Shown piece by piece: positions 33,751 through 42,462 of a stretch of DNA of 64,000 nt. The stretch comes from DASVUS01 sp036388675. GTDB taxonomy: Bacteria > Armatimonadota > Abditibacteriia > Abditibacteriales > Abditibacteriaceae. The stretch covers positions 1 through 64,000 of the forward strand of contig DASVRI010000008.1 in NCBI GenBank assembly GCA_036388675.1. Reading direction: 5' to 3'. Within the stretch, counting starts at the first letter, position 1. Every line of letters starts with the position of its first letter. The notes below the pieces were generated by a model. The model was not told where the DNA came from, did no database searches, and worked only from the letters and a program-made list of their open reading frames with translations. Both the position numbers and the translations under genes were made by a program.

Positions 33751-34842
33751 TTATGTCGCTGGTGCAGTCATTGGCTCGTGGCGTGACAAAAGCCACTCGG
33801 CAATGTGGCGATGGAATTCCATGCGATTCGGGCCGTTACGCGTGGGATACACCCGGTTGTTGAGAATAATACAAGTGTGTCGTGTGTGGGGCACGATGAA
33901 CATCGTCGGGCCGGTGAATCCCGTATGTCCCGCTGTGCCGCGCGGCGCGAGAGGACTCATCCAGTTCGACACGTTGAGGTGCCAGCCCAAGCCCTGATCG
34001 TAGATTTGTGAACGCACAGTTTCCCCCAGTGCGCGCCGCACGTCTTCAACGGCGACAATCTGCTTTCCACGACAAGTGCCTTCATCGAGCCACAATTGCG
34101 CGAACTTCGCCATGTCGGCGGCGACGGAGAACATTCCCGCGTTGCCGCACGCCGTGCCGTTTTCCTCTTCCCAGGTGCGCGCCGCTTCATCGTGCACTAC
34201 ACCGCGCCAGGGCCGCTCCGTTTCGCCGATGAACTCAGTGGGCGCGATTTCACCGGCGTCAACTTGCTCCAACGGACGAAAACAGGTGCGCCTCATGTTC
34301 AGAGGGTTGAGCAGACGCTCATGGATAAAACCGTCCAACGATTCGCCTGTCCACATTTCCACCAGGCGGCCCAACAGAAAATAGTTGGTGCATGAATAGA
34401 GTACTCGTTCGCCGGGCGTGGCGTGCAAGGGCGCCCGCGCGATCTGAGAAATCCAGGTCGCGGTCGGTGTTGCAATCAGCGCTTGCACCGCGATCTCGAT
34501 GCCGCTGCTGTGATCAAGCAACTGTCGGATGGTGATGCCGCATTTATCGGTGCTGCGACATTCCGGCAAAAAGTGCGCGAGCGGAGTGTCAATCGAGATG
34601 GCCTGTTCGCGCGTAGCTATGAGTGTCGCCGTCGCTGTGAACAGCTTTGACAATGATGCGATGTCATACAGGGTTTGGGTCGTGACCGGCTTCGAGTACT
34701 CGGCTTCGTAGGCGATGGTGCCGAATGCCTCGTGGGCCAGCAGTTCCGCGCCCTGGGAGAGCCATATCATGCCTCCGGGAAAGGCGCGCACATGCGCCGC
34801 AGCATCGAAAACTTGGCGGGGCGTGGCGCGCAAGGGAGTCAT
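33751..34842 (-). CDS. Serine hydrolase, beta-lactamase class C / esterase family
   Basis: About 363 aa. 'DIASLSKLFTATATLI' gives the SxxK nucleophile motif, 'RVLYSCTNYFLLGRL' the Tyr motif (YSC where class C lactamases have YxN), and 'PRGTAGHTGFTGPTMF' the HTG-type third motif. It lacks an evident signal peptide. Probably an esterase or peptidase-like hydrolase rather than a true lactamase. ATG 34842 and the longer frame to 34917 are both possible, neither with a good ribosome-binding site. It lies 16 nt upstream of dacB, so the two are likely co-transcribed. Confidence 0.85.
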   Translation of the reverse strand: MTPLRATPRQVFDAAAHVRAFPGGMIWLSQGAELLAHEAFGTIAYEAEYSKPVTTQTLYDIASLSKLFTATATLIATREQAISIDTPLAHFLPECRSTDKCGITIRQLLDHSSGIEIAVQALIATPTATWISQIARAPLHATPGERVLYSCTNYFLLGRLVEMWTGESLDGFIHERLLNPLNMRRTCFRPLEQVDAGEIAPTEFIGETERPWRGVVHDEAARTWEEENGTACGNAGMFSVAADMAKFAQLWLDEGTCRGKQIVAVEDVRRALGETVRSQIYDQGLGWHLNVSNWMSPLAPRGTAGHTGFTGPTMFIVPHTRHTCIILNNRVYPTRNGPNRMEFHRHIAEWLLSRHEPMTAPAT

Positions 34843-34936
34843 TGAGAACAGTATGAATTGTCGCGCCACTTTGTCCAAGTGCCGAACCCTGGCAAATCTA
34901 TTTCTCAACAACGCCATTTTGGTGTAAAATCAGGAT

Positions 34937-35443
34937 GTGCTACCCGCCTCCCAAACTGACGCCACGTCCGAACTCCAAGCTGCACGTCGCGACCACAGGA
35001 CGTTTTTTCTGTTGCTCATCGCGCTGATGTTCTTTACCCTGCTCATCGGCTGGGCCGTGCTGGCAGGCACTATTTCTCCGGTGACGGCTTACCTGTGGAT
35101 GGCGCTGGCTTGCTTGTTTCCCATCGCCTGGTTTTCCTATGGCTTTATTCGTGTCGCAGATGCGGCACAAGATTTCGGCCTCTTGCTTTCCGCCATCGGT
35201 TGGGCTCTGGCCGCTGTGGCGCTGCTCATTCAATACAGCGCCGCACGAGTCATGGCTGCACTGGCGGCATCGGGCATTGCTTCGGAAGGCGGCACCTCTC
35301 CCGGAGCCCGCATTTGCGGAATTCTGGCCGCGTTGTGTCTCATTGCCGGTGCGGTTCTATCGCTGCGCAGTTGGAACCGTGAAGTGCGCAGCGGATTACC
35401 CAGCGCCTGGTCAGGTGCCTTGCGCTCGGCACGCGAAAGGTAG
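34937..35443 (+). CDS. Hypothetical four-helix membrane protein
   Basis: 168 aa from GTG 34937. Four hydrophobic segments, roughly 22-44, 50-70, 80-102 and 125-145, with a basic C-terminal tail. No family recognised. It lies about 55 nt before pilT on the same strand, so it may belong to the pilus operon, but nothing in the sequence shows that role. Confidence 0.6.
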   Translation: MLPASQTDATSELQAARRDHRTFFLLLIALMFFTLLIGWAVLAGTISPVTAYLWMALACLFPIAWFSYGFIRVADAAQDFGLLLSAIGWALAAVALLIQYSAARVMAALAASGIASEGGTSPGARICGILAALCLIAGAVLSLRSWNREVRSGLPSAWSGALRSARER

Positions 35444-35499
35444 TTTCCAGCAAAGCCGTTTTCATCACATCATCTGAGTACTCGACGAGGATAATAGCT

Positions 35500-36606
35500 A
35501 TGGCGTTCGATATTGATGGACTGTTGCAGTTCGCAGTGGCAAACGATGTGTCCGACGTATTTCTAAAAACGGGTGCGCCGCCAACAGTGCGGCTCAACGG
35601 CACCATCAAGCAGCTCAATCACCCCACGCTGACCAATGACGAAATCGAAAGCGTCGCCAGCGAAATGATGGGCGAGGCGAAGTGGGGAAAGTTTGCCGAA
35701 CACCCCGACCACGACTTGTCCTACGTGCTGCCCAACGTGTCGCGTTTCCGTGTCAACGTGTACCGCGAGCGTGGCGGCTGCGCCATGGTGATGCGCGTTG
35801 TGCAACTCAAGATTCGCCAATTCCACGAACTCGGACTGCCCGATGTGCTGGCCGAATTCACACGCCACAAAGACGGTCTGGTGCTGGTGACCGGGCCGAC
35901 GGGCAGCGGCAAATCGACAACGCTGGCCGCCATGCTAGACCTTATTAATCAGGAAAAAAGCGGCCACATCGTCACCATCGAAGACCCCATTGAATACGTG
36001 CATCCCGACAAAAAGTGTCTGGTGTCGCAGCGCGAAGTCGGCATCGACACCATGAAGTTCGGCGATGCCCTGCGCGCTTCGCTACGAGAAGCACCGGACG
36101 TAATTCTCGTTGGTGAGTTGCGCGATACGGAAACGATGGCCATCTGCCTACAGGCGGCGGAAACCGGTCACCTGGTTTTCTCCACGCTGCATACGGCCAG
36201 CGCCGCCGAATCGATGGAGCGCATTCTGTCGATGTTCCAGCCGCATGAAAAAGCTCTGGTGCAGCAGCGCCTGGCCAAGACACTGCGCGCCATCATCTCG
36301 CAAAAGTTGGTGCCGACTATCGACGGCAAAGGTCGCGCCTGCGCTGTCGAAATTTTGAACGTGTCGCCGACGGTGGCGCAGTACATCGAAGAAGGCCGCA
36401 CCGGCCAGATTTATCAGGCCATCAAAGAAGGCGCCAGCCAGTGGAAAATGCAAACCATGAACATGGCGCTCGATCGCTTCGCCAAAGCCGGTGTTATCAC
36501 GCCGGAGCAAGCTCTCGAAAATTCGAGTATTCGTTCCGAGTTGCGCCAGATGTTGCGCCTCACGGCGGAAGCTCCACGTAAAGAGACGCCCGAAGAAGAC
36601 AATTAA
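35500..36606 (+). CDS. pilT: Type IV pilus retraction ATPase PilT
   Basis: 368 aa. Hexameric ATPase at the pilus base in the cytoplasm that depolymerises pilin for twitching motility. N-terminal PAS-like domain 'VSDVFLKTGAPPTVRLNG', Walker A 'LVTGPTGSGKSTTLAAMLD', Asp box 'IVTIEDPIEYVH', Walker B 'VILVGELRDTETM', His box 'TGHLVFSTLHTASAAES'. The AIRNLIRE-like motif is not clear and the tail is Glu-rich. GAGGATAATAGCT precedes the ATG, and a GAGTACTC lies 17 nt upstream. Confidence 0.94.
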   Translation: MAFDIDGLLQFAVANDVSDVFLKTGAPPTVRLNGTIKQLNHPTLTNDEIESVASEMMGEAKWGKFAEHPDHDLSYVLPNVSRFRVNVYRERGGCAMVMRVVQLKIRQFHELGLPDVLAEFTRHKDGLVLVTGPTGSGKSTTLAAMLDLINQEKSGHIVTIEDPIEYVHPDKKCLVSQREVGIDTMKFGDALRASLREAPDVILVGELRDTETMAICLQAAETGHLVFSTLHTASAAESMERILSMFQPHEKALVQQRLAKTLRAIISQKLVPTIDGKGRACAVEILNVSPTVAQYIEEGRTGQIYQAIKEGASQWKMQTMNMALDRFAKAGVITPEQALENSSIRSELRQMLRLTAEAPRKETPEEDN

Positions 36607-36675
36607 GCAGGCTTCAGTCCTCCCGAGTACTCGGCGGACGGGGTTCGAACAGTACAACTGCATACGGGAGAATTC

Positions 36676-38283
36676 ATGGCTCAGATCGACCAGTTCATTG
36701 CGATGATGGCGCAGCGCCACGTAGATCGCGCTTTACTCATCAACGACCAGGCAGGGCATTTCTGGGTCGCCGGGCAGGAATCAGCCGGCCCGATTGTCCC
36801 ACGACAGAAGCTGCAACTCCTGGTGCAGGAAGCCACGCCGCCCTCGCTGCGCCCGCAGCTTTCGCAGGATGGCACGGTACAGTTCACACACAGCACTCCA
36901 CACGGCGTTTTTCAGATCAGCGTCGAGCACAAAGGCGACCACCTCCAGGTCGCGATTACTCCGTCAACATCGAACGGAGCCGAACCGACTCACGCTGCCA
37001 CAGCACAGGCTGCCGCTGCACAACCTGCAACGCAGCACGCGGCGGGATCGCTGCCCAATATGACGCCTCACGATCACACTGCAGAGCGCGTCGCCACCAA
37101 CGTCAGTTACGGAGGCGGCGGAGCATCCAACGGCGCGGCATCGAGTACTCCGGTCGCGGCCAGGCCCGCCGGCACAAAGAAAATCCAGCACATCGACGAC
37201 CTCTTTCGCATGATGAAAGAAGTCGAAGCCAGCGACGTTCACCTCTCGTCGGGCGAAGTGCCGATGATTCGTTTGCAGGGCACAATGCGCAAGCTCGAAG
37301 AGTATGTGGTGAACGACCACGAAGCGCTGAAGAAGATTCTGTTCACCATCACGCCCGAGCGTAATCAGCAACAGTGGGAAGAAGATCGCGACACCGACTT
37401 TGCCTACGAACTGCCCGGCATCGCACGTTTCCGCTGTAACCTTTTCGCAGATCGTCATGGCATCGGCGGCGTGTTTCGTCTTATTCCCTCTGAAGTGCTC
37501 ACGGTCGAGCAACTGGGCCTGCCCAAAGTGATGACCGACTTGTGCATGCTCTCCAAAGGTCTGGTCGTTGTGACCGGGCCGACCGGCAGCGGCAAATCGA
37601 CAACACTGGCGGCGCTGGTCGATTACATCAACAAGAACCGCGAAGAGCACATCATCACCATCGAAGACCCGATTGAATTTGTGCATCACAACAACAAGTG
37701 CCTCATCAATCAGCGCGAGGTGCATGTGCATACTCAGGGCTTCAAGCGTGCTCTCGTGGCGGCCCTGCGCGAAGACCCCGACATCGTCCTGGTCGGCGAA
37801 ATGCGCGACCTTGAAACCATCCACATCGCGATTGAAACGGCGGAAACGGGTCACCTTGTATTCGGCACACTGCACACCACAACAGCGCCTTCGACGGTTG
37901 ATCGCATCATCGACCAGTTTCCGCCCGAAGAGCAGGCGCAGATTCGCGTTATGTTGTCCGAGTCGTTGAAAGGCGTCATCGCGCAGACGCTGTTGCGCAC
38001 CAAGGACGGCAAACGTGTCGCCGCACACGAAATTCTGCTGGTGCCAACGGCTGTGGCGAACCTGATTCGAGAAGGCAAAACCTTTCAGCTGCCATCGCAA
38101 ATGCAGATTGGCAAAAGCCAGGGCATGGTCACGATGAACGACTCGATCATGGAATTCGTCAAGTCGGGCCGCGTTGATCCCAAGGAAGCCTACCTCAAAG
38201 CAACGGACAAGCTCGGATTGCTGCAAGCCTTCGAAGCCAATGGCATCGACTCGCCTATCGAAGAAGTACACCACTTAATGTAG
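36676..38283 (+). CDS. Second PilT/PilU-like ATPase with a 170-residue N-terminal extension
   Basis: 535 aa. The C-terminal 360 residues are a complete PilT-type motor: 'ASDVHLSSGEVPMIRLQG', Walker A 'VVVTGPTGSGKSTTL', 'ITIEDPIEFVH', Walker B 'DIVLVGEMRDLETI', 'TGHLVFGTLHTTTAPSTVDRII', and 'VPTAVANLIREGKTFQLPS', which matches the PilT AIRNLIRE-like retraction motif. The first about 95 residues form an unrecognised alpha/beta domain ('DQFIAMMAQRHVDRALLIND'), then an Ala/Thr/Gln linker. It is 69 nt after pilT in the same operon. Pairs of PilT and PilU are common, but such an extension is unusual. Confidence 0.9.
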   Translation: MAQIDQFIAMMAQRHVDRALLINDQAGHFWVAGQESAGPIVPRQKLQLLVQEATPPSLRPQLSQDGTVQFTHSTPHGVFQISVEHKGDHLQVAITPSTSNGAEPTHAATAQAAAAQPATQHAAGSLPNMTPHDHTAERVATNVSYGGGGASNGAASSTPVAARPAGTKKIQHIDDLFRMMKEVEASDVHLSSGEVPMIRLQGTMRKLEEYVVNDHEALKKILFTITPERNQQQWEEDRDTDFAYELPGIARFRCNLFADRHGIGGVFRLIPSEVLTVEQLGLPKVMTDLCMLSKGLVVVTGPTGSGKSTTLAALVDYINKNREEHIITIEDPIEFVHHNNKCLINQREVHVHTQGFKRALVAALREDPDIVLVGEMRDLETIHIAIETAETGHLVFGTLHTTTAPSTVDRIIDQFPPEEQAQIRVMLSESLKGVIAQTLLRTKDGKRVAAHEILLVPTAVANLIREGKTFQLPSQMQIGKSQGMVTMNDSIMEFVKSGRVDPKEAYLKATDKLGLLQAFEANGIDSPIEEVHHLM

Positions 38284-38433
38284 TGCTTTAGTCAGCGAGT
38301 ACTCACTTCTTAAAGCGTAGCGTGTGAGGTCTCTTCCGCGTTATAGACCCAGGTGGCGGCTCGTTTGAGATATAAGGCACCTCATTTGCTTACCGTGCCG
38401 CCGACGTTCCAACATCAGGAGATAGAGAGCACC

Positions 38434-38913
38434 ATGAAGACAACACAATCGCAGCACTGGACGAAGTGGTTGGGCACCGGCGCTATTTTGCTGGTTGGCG
38501 TGGCTGGATGCGCCGATCGCAACAAGAACGGCCAACCCGATAGCCCCGCGACTTCGGGACAAATCAACAACGCCGTTGAAAATGCGGGCGAGGCAGCTAC
38601 CAACGTTGCAAGTAAGGCAGGACAAGCGGCTTCGAATGCTGCCGACAGCTTTGGAAATGCTGCGAAAAATCTCGACGACGCTGCAACAATCACCCCGAAG
38701 GTCAAGACTGCTCTGGGCAACAGCCCGGTGCTTAAAGGCAGCAACATCGATGTCGACACAACCGATCAAAGCGTAACGCTTACCGGTTCAGTGAAAAACG
38801 CAGCGCAGAGCAAGCTCGCGGAAGCAACAGCCAAGAAGAACGCGCCCGGATACAAAATCGTGAATAAGATTAAAGTGAGCGGCGGTGCTTCTCCGGTTAA
38901 AAAGAAGAGCTAA
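38434..38913 (+). CDS. BON-domain lipoprotein
   Basis: 159 aa. The signal peptide ends in lipobox 'LVGVAGC', so the protein is a lipoprotein. A 50-residue Ala/Asn-rich heptad-like helix ('NAGEAATNVASKAGQAASNAADSFG') is followed by a BON domain ('TPKVKTALGNSPVLKG', 'VTLTGSVKNAAQ') as in OsmY-type envelope proteins, expected to bind the outer membrane or periplasmic surfaces. Start 38434 is used (GGAGATAGAG upstream), not the longer frame from 38353. First of three small envelope-type genes after the pil pair. Confidence 0.85.
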   Translation: MKTTQSQHWTKWLGTGAILLVGVAGCADRNKNGQPDSPATSGQINNAVENAGEAATNVASKAGQAASNAADSFGNAAKNLDDAATITPKVKTALGNSPVLKGSNIDVDTTDQSVTLTGSVKNAAQSKLAEATAKKNAPGYKIVNKIKVSGGASPVKKKS

Positions 38914-38947
38914 GCTCAAAGGAGCATAGACTCGAAGGAGTAATACC

Positions 38948-39295
38948 ATGCCCTACACTTTTGAAGATGCACCCTTAGAAGTCAGTGCTGAACCGCAGAT
39001 CAAGGACGGCATTACATGGGTTCCTCTGCGCTCGCTTGCACAGGCTATGGGTGCCAACGTCGATTGGGACCCTGACAACCGCGTTGCCATTCTGTATCTT
39101 GGTGAACGAATCGCCACCTTTACAATTAACAATGCAACTGCGAATGTGGACGGCCAGGAGATAACGCTGCGGGCAGCACCTTATCTGGACAACGGTGATA
39201 CCTGGGTTCCGGCGCGTTTTTTCCAGGACGCTCTGGGGTTCGGCTTACAAGTCGATCGGGAACGAAACTTGGTTCAGTTTTCCAACCCTGCTTAA
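38948..39295 (+). CDS. Copper amine oxidase N-terminal / stalk-domain protein
   Basis: 115 aa. Two repeats of the stalk-domain pattern: 'GITWVPLRSLAQAMGANVDWD' with 'RVAILY', and 'GDTWVPARFFQDALGFGLQVD' with 'LVQFSN'. In other proteins this module is exported and binds the cell wall. Here no signal peptide is evident, which is odd. AAGGAGTAATACC precedes the ATG. It lies 34 nt after the BON lipoprotein, so the two are probably co-transcribed, and is followed by a terminator. Confidence 0.85.
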   Translation: MPYTFEDAPLEVSAEPQIKDGITWVPLRSLAQAMGANVDWDPDNRVAILYLGERIATFTINNATANVDGQEITLRAAPYLDNGDTWVPARFFQDALGFGLQVDRERNLVQFSNPA

Positions 39296-39357
39296 ATGCC
39301 ACATACAGGTCACAATTCGCTGCTGAACGGCGCGTCAAACGTTACGCGAGTACTCGA

Positions 39358-39393
39358 GAAGAGCTTCCACTCTGTGTGGAGGCTCTTCTTTTT
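39358..39393 (+). terminator. Intrinsic terminator after the stalk-domain gene
   Basis: GAAGAGCTTCCAC (39358-39370) pairs with GTGGAGGCTCTTC (39376-39388, one G-U pair), followed by TTTTTG. A GAGTACTC lies immediately upstream (39348-39355). Confidence 0.88.
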
Positions 39394-39691
39394 GTGCCGA
39401 TAAGATGCTTCTTGCCTGAGGAAGCCATTTCCTTCCGGTATCTATAAGCAGCCTCATAAATATCAGTGAGAGCCGTTGTCACGAACCCGGAGCGTGACAA
39501 CGGGCTTGTTTCAAGTCACGCAGGCCCGTGGCTCACAGCCCCCCAGCAGACAACCAACACTCCGGGTTCGTGCACATGCTTATGAGATAACTTCTAATTG
39601 ACATGATATGTACTCTGCCGAACTAAACGTCACGCACGGGGCATTCTGTTTGCGCACCCATTGGGCATCCTATTCTCCGTTGGAGGAAGAA
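39394..39691 (+). other. Intergenic region with multi-helix structure and alternative pairing
   Basis: 39466-39536 can fold as a three-way junction: closing stem GTGAG..CC with GG-CTCAC (39466-39474/39530-39536), a 9-bp hairpin (39475-39483/39493-39501), and a second arm GGGC-CTTG/CAAG-GCCC (39502-39527). The loop of the first hairpin (39480-39492, CACGAACCCGGAG) is also perfectly complementary over 13 bases to 39560-39572. This gives mutually exclusive structures in the region before the glycine-rich lipoprotein gene. It matches no RNA family I know. Confidence 0.4.
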
Positions 39692-40132
39692 ATGCAAGAA
39701 GCAGCAACAAAGTCGAAGTGGATGCAGTGTGCAAAGTGGTTCGGAATGGGAGCCATCGTAATTACGTGTGTAGCGGGATGCGGCGGAGGCGACACTGGCG
39801 GAACCGGCGGAACTGACGACGCAGGCACGGGAACCACAGGTGCTACCGGTGGCACGGGAGGTTCAGGAACTACCGGAACTTCGGGAACCACAGCAACAGG
39901 TAACACTACAGGTGCAGGCGGTGCCACGGGCGCCGGCACGGGCGCTGGTGGAACGGGCACCGGTAGCGGCACAACAGGTGCCGGTGGCACAATGGGTGGC
40001 GCAGGTGGAACAACCGGCGCTACCGGTGGCACGGCTGGCGGTGCTGGTGGAACTGGTGGCGGTGCTGGTGGCGCTGGTGGCGCAACCGGCGGAGCGGGCG
40101 GAGCAACTGGCGGTGGCGCCGGCAGCCCTTAA
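39692..40132 (+). CDS. Glycine-rich repeat lipoprotein
   Basis: 146 aa. After the signal peptide and lipobox ('VITCVAGC') the whole mature protein is made of Gly, Thr and Ala in short GGT/GAT/GAGG units, with no hydrophobic core, so it should be an extended or disordered surface chain tethered by lipid. Start 39692 is set by GGAGGAAGAA directly before ATG. Followed by a perfect palindromic terminator. Not recognised as a known family. The DNA repeats are prone to slippage, so length may vary between strains. Confidence 0.75.
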   Translation: MQEAATKSKWMQCAKWFGMGAIVITCVAGCGGGDTGGTGGTDDAGTGTTGATGGTGGSGTTGTSGTTATGNTTGAGGATGAGTGAGGTGTGSGTTGAGGTMGGAGGTTGATGGTAGGAGGTGGGAGGAGGATGGAGGATGGGAGSP

Positions 40133-40140
40133 GTTCCTGC

Positions 40141-40190
40141 AAAGTAAGAAAGGCTCTCAACCGAATTCGGTTGAGAGCCTTTCTTACTTT
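40141..40190. terminator. Perfect 50-nt palindromic terminator
   Basis: A completely self-complementary sequence from 40141 to 40190, centred on GAATTC, with A-rich left and T-rich right ends. It lies between the glycine-rich lipoprotein and the converging flavoprotein gene, and serves both directions. Confidence 0.88.
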
Positions 40191-40242
40191 TACCGCGACG
40201 TGGCTTCTAATTTCAAGTTTCTTCCCGTTACTTGAGGGCGGC

Positions 40243-41622
40243 TCACAGCTCGCCGTTGTATAAATCCAGTGTGGGTTCGCCGCTGAGCAGCTTGTACACA
40301 TCGCGCACCTGGCGAAATCCATTTTGCATCAGGAAACCGGCGTCGCGGCCATAACTTTTAATTCCCACCACAAAGAAATTTGGCTCACAATGCCGCAGCA
40401 ACTCCGGGTCATTTGCAACTGGGTTGTCTGTAACGGGGTTATTTGCAACCGGCTGCAGAGATGTGGATTGCGTGCTGGTGTGTTCTGCGGCCTGGGATTC
40501 CCGCTCTGCGTTCTGCGGGCGCTTCTCCGCGTAGCCGGTGGACAGCCCGATACCAAGACGACGATTTTCGCGCACCACGTTTTGGGCCTGGCGCAATACA
40601 CCCTCCGTGGCGTGATGAATATCGACCTGCAATTCACGCCACAAAGCGAAATCCGGTCGAAAGCCGGTGTGAGCTGCAATGTTGTCACACGGGATGGTTT
40701 CCTGCCTGACTGAGTACTCGCCTGTCCCGTCTTTCGGCGCAGCGATGTTCAATTGCACCTGAAAACTTTTGCCGTCGTGGGCGATCTTGTCTATGACGGT
40801 GCGCGGATGGAACTCCACAGCCGGATGGCGGCTCAGTTCGTTGGCGCGCCGGTGCAATGCGTCGCGGTGCGGTGACGAGTCGTTCGGGTCGAGCGTGTAG
40901 GGAAATCCATGCGCAGGAACGTCGCGGCGCACCACCCACGTCACACGCGTCTGCGGAGCCTCCTCCAGAAGGTCGCAAATCGAGCGCAGCGTGGATGCCG
41001 CCGAATGCCCGCTACCCACGATAAGCGTATGACGATTGGCAAAGCGACTGCGGTCGCGTCCGCTCACATCAGGAAGATGATAGTCAATCAGCCGGGCGCA
41101 GGCCAACTCGCCGGCACACGGCGCACCACCGTTGCCGGCATAGTTTGGCGTGGCATACACACCCGTAGCGTCGATGACCGCATCGGCATGAACCGTTTTC
41201 TCACCGAAGGCACCGCGCAACAGCAGTCGAAACGGCGCCTGGCCTCGACGCGGATCATCAAGGAAATCGCTTTTGAGTACTCGTTCGCGCGTAACGGCCA
41301 CGACCTGAGTTTGCGGGTGAACGCGGCCTTGAAGCGGCGCCAGAGACGTGAGACGCACTACATAATCGGCCAGTTCGCCACCACGGGAAGTGAGTTCGGC
41401 GGGCGGCAGTGTTTCGCCGCGCTCCTGGAGAAAACGGCACGCCAGCGGACTCCGATTGCGACCCCATTCGGTGAACAGGCCGATGTACTCCCACTGACGC
41501 ACGTTTTCTGCAATGCGCCCCTGCTCGTAAAGGTGAACATCGAAGCCGGCACAGGCGCCATATAAAGCGGCCTCGACGCCGATGGGCCCGCCACCGATAA
41601 CAGCTATACGTTGTGGTTTCAT
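40243..41622 (-). CDS. FAD-dependent pyridine nucleotide-disulphide-type oxidoreductase
   Basis: 459 aa. N-terminal FAD fold 'IAVIGGGPIGVEAALYGACAG', then 'DAVIDATGVYATPNYAG', a second Rossmann fold 'TLIVGSGHSAASTLR' for NAD(P)H, and a final FAD strand in 'NFFVVGIKSYGRDAGFLM'. The overall layout is that of flavin monooxygenase/lysine-hydroxylase-like proteins; the substrate is unknown. A 50-residue Gln/Asn/Thr-rich insert containing the repeat 'VANNPVTDNPVANDPE' interrupts the region before the last FAD strand. Last gene of the long leftward run, 19 nt after the TPR gene. Confidence 0.85.
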   Translation of the reverse strand: MKPQRIAVIGGGPIGVEAALYGACAGFDVHLYEQGRIAENVRQWEYIGLFTEWGRNRSPLACRFLQERGETLPPAELTSRGGELADYVVRLTSLAPLQGRVHPQTQVVAVTRERVLKSDFLDDPRRGQAPFRLLLRGAFGEKTVHADAVIDATGVYATPNYAGNGGAPCAGELACARLIDYHLPDVSGRDRSRFANRHTLIVGSGHSAASTLRSICDLLEEAPQTRVTWVVRRDVPAHGFPYTLDPNDSSPHRDALHRRANELSRHPAVEFHPRTVIDKIAHDGKSFQVQLNIAAPKDGTGEYSVRQETIPCDNIAAHTGFRPDFALWRELQVDIHHATEGVLRQAQNVVRENRRLGIGLSTGYAEKRPQNAERESQAAEHTSTQSTSLQPVANNPVTDNPVANDPELLRHCEPNFFVVGIKSYGRDAGFLMQNGFRQVRDVYKLLSGEPTLDLYNGEL

Positions 41623-41641
41623 CCAGGTCGGCGCGGGAAGT

Positions 41642-42400
41642 CTAGGCCGACACCGAGCCTCTTTTCATCAACTTCTCAACGCGCGCGAGATTGTTGCGGT
41701 TTACGGAAATGTTAGGATAGTCGCGCACCAGAGCACGCCAGGTAGCCAGCGAAGTTTGCAGGTCACCGGCGCCTTCGGCAGCGTGCGCCAGGCGGCGGCG
41801 CAGCATTTGTGTATTAGCGCCGCGCGGCGAGTACTGAATAGCACGCGCATAAGCCACTTGAGCGTCGCGATGGCGCTTCAGAAATGTTCCGTAATGGTTG
41901 CCAACGGCTTCCCACATATCAGCGTTTTTAGGATTGGCTTTGATGCCGCGCTGCAAAAAGGCGAGCGCGTCGTTGCCCTTGCCCATGCTCCACAACAGCC
42001 ATGCGCCGTTGCTGTAGGCTTCGGTGTCGGTTGGATCAATCGCGACAATTTTACGGTGAAAGCTCACGGCAAGCGGATAATTGCCGTCGTGAAATGCCTT
42101 GTCCGATTGCTTCCACAGCGAATCCAGTTTCTCCTCGCGCAGTTGGGCTGGAGTTTTCTTCTTTGGCGCGGCTTTGCCCGACTTCGACGCACCCGACTTC
42201 CCTGGTGCCGCTTTCGCTGCAACCGTCGTGAGTGCAACCTTGCCGGACGAAGCAACCTTCGTCTCGTGCAATTGACAGCAGGCCGGCTTTGTCGAGGACG
42301 ATGTCGTGGATGACGCTGTAGTCGAGTGAGCCCACGAGGGCGCCGCTACCGAGATGGTGGCAAAGCCGCACAGCGCAGCAGCAATAATTGATTTTTTCAT
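41642..42400 (-). CDS. Exported TPR-repeat protein
   Basis: 252 aa. The signal peptide ends at about 'APSWAHS'. A Ser/Thr- and Lys/Ala-rich stretch with a CC pair follows, then about four TPR units from residue 90 ('AFHDGNYPLAVSFHRKIVAIDPTD', 'AWLLWSMGKGNDALAFLQRGIKANPKN'). Periplasmic protein-interaction role likely, partner unknown. GGAG of GGAGTACTC, seven bases before ATG, is its ribosome-binding site. Lies between the isomerase and flavoprotein genes. Confidence 0.82.
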   Translation of the reverse strand: MKKSIIAAALCGFATISVAAPSWAHSTTASSTTSSSTKPACCQLHETKVASSGKVALTTVAAKAAPGKSGASKSGKAAPKKKTPAQLREEKLDSLWKQSDKAFHDGNYPLAVSFHRKIVAIDPTDTEAYSNGAWLLWSMGKGNDALAFLQRGIKANPKNADMWEAVGNHYGTFLKRHRDAQVAYARAIQYSPRGANTQMLRRRLAHAAEGAGDLQTSLATWRALVRDYPNISVNRNNLARVEKLMKRGSVSA

Positions 42401-42462
42401 TTGAGTACTCCTTTGGTATCACTCAACTGGTTTTTGTGGCTCCGCCGGCACCAGCCCCGAGG

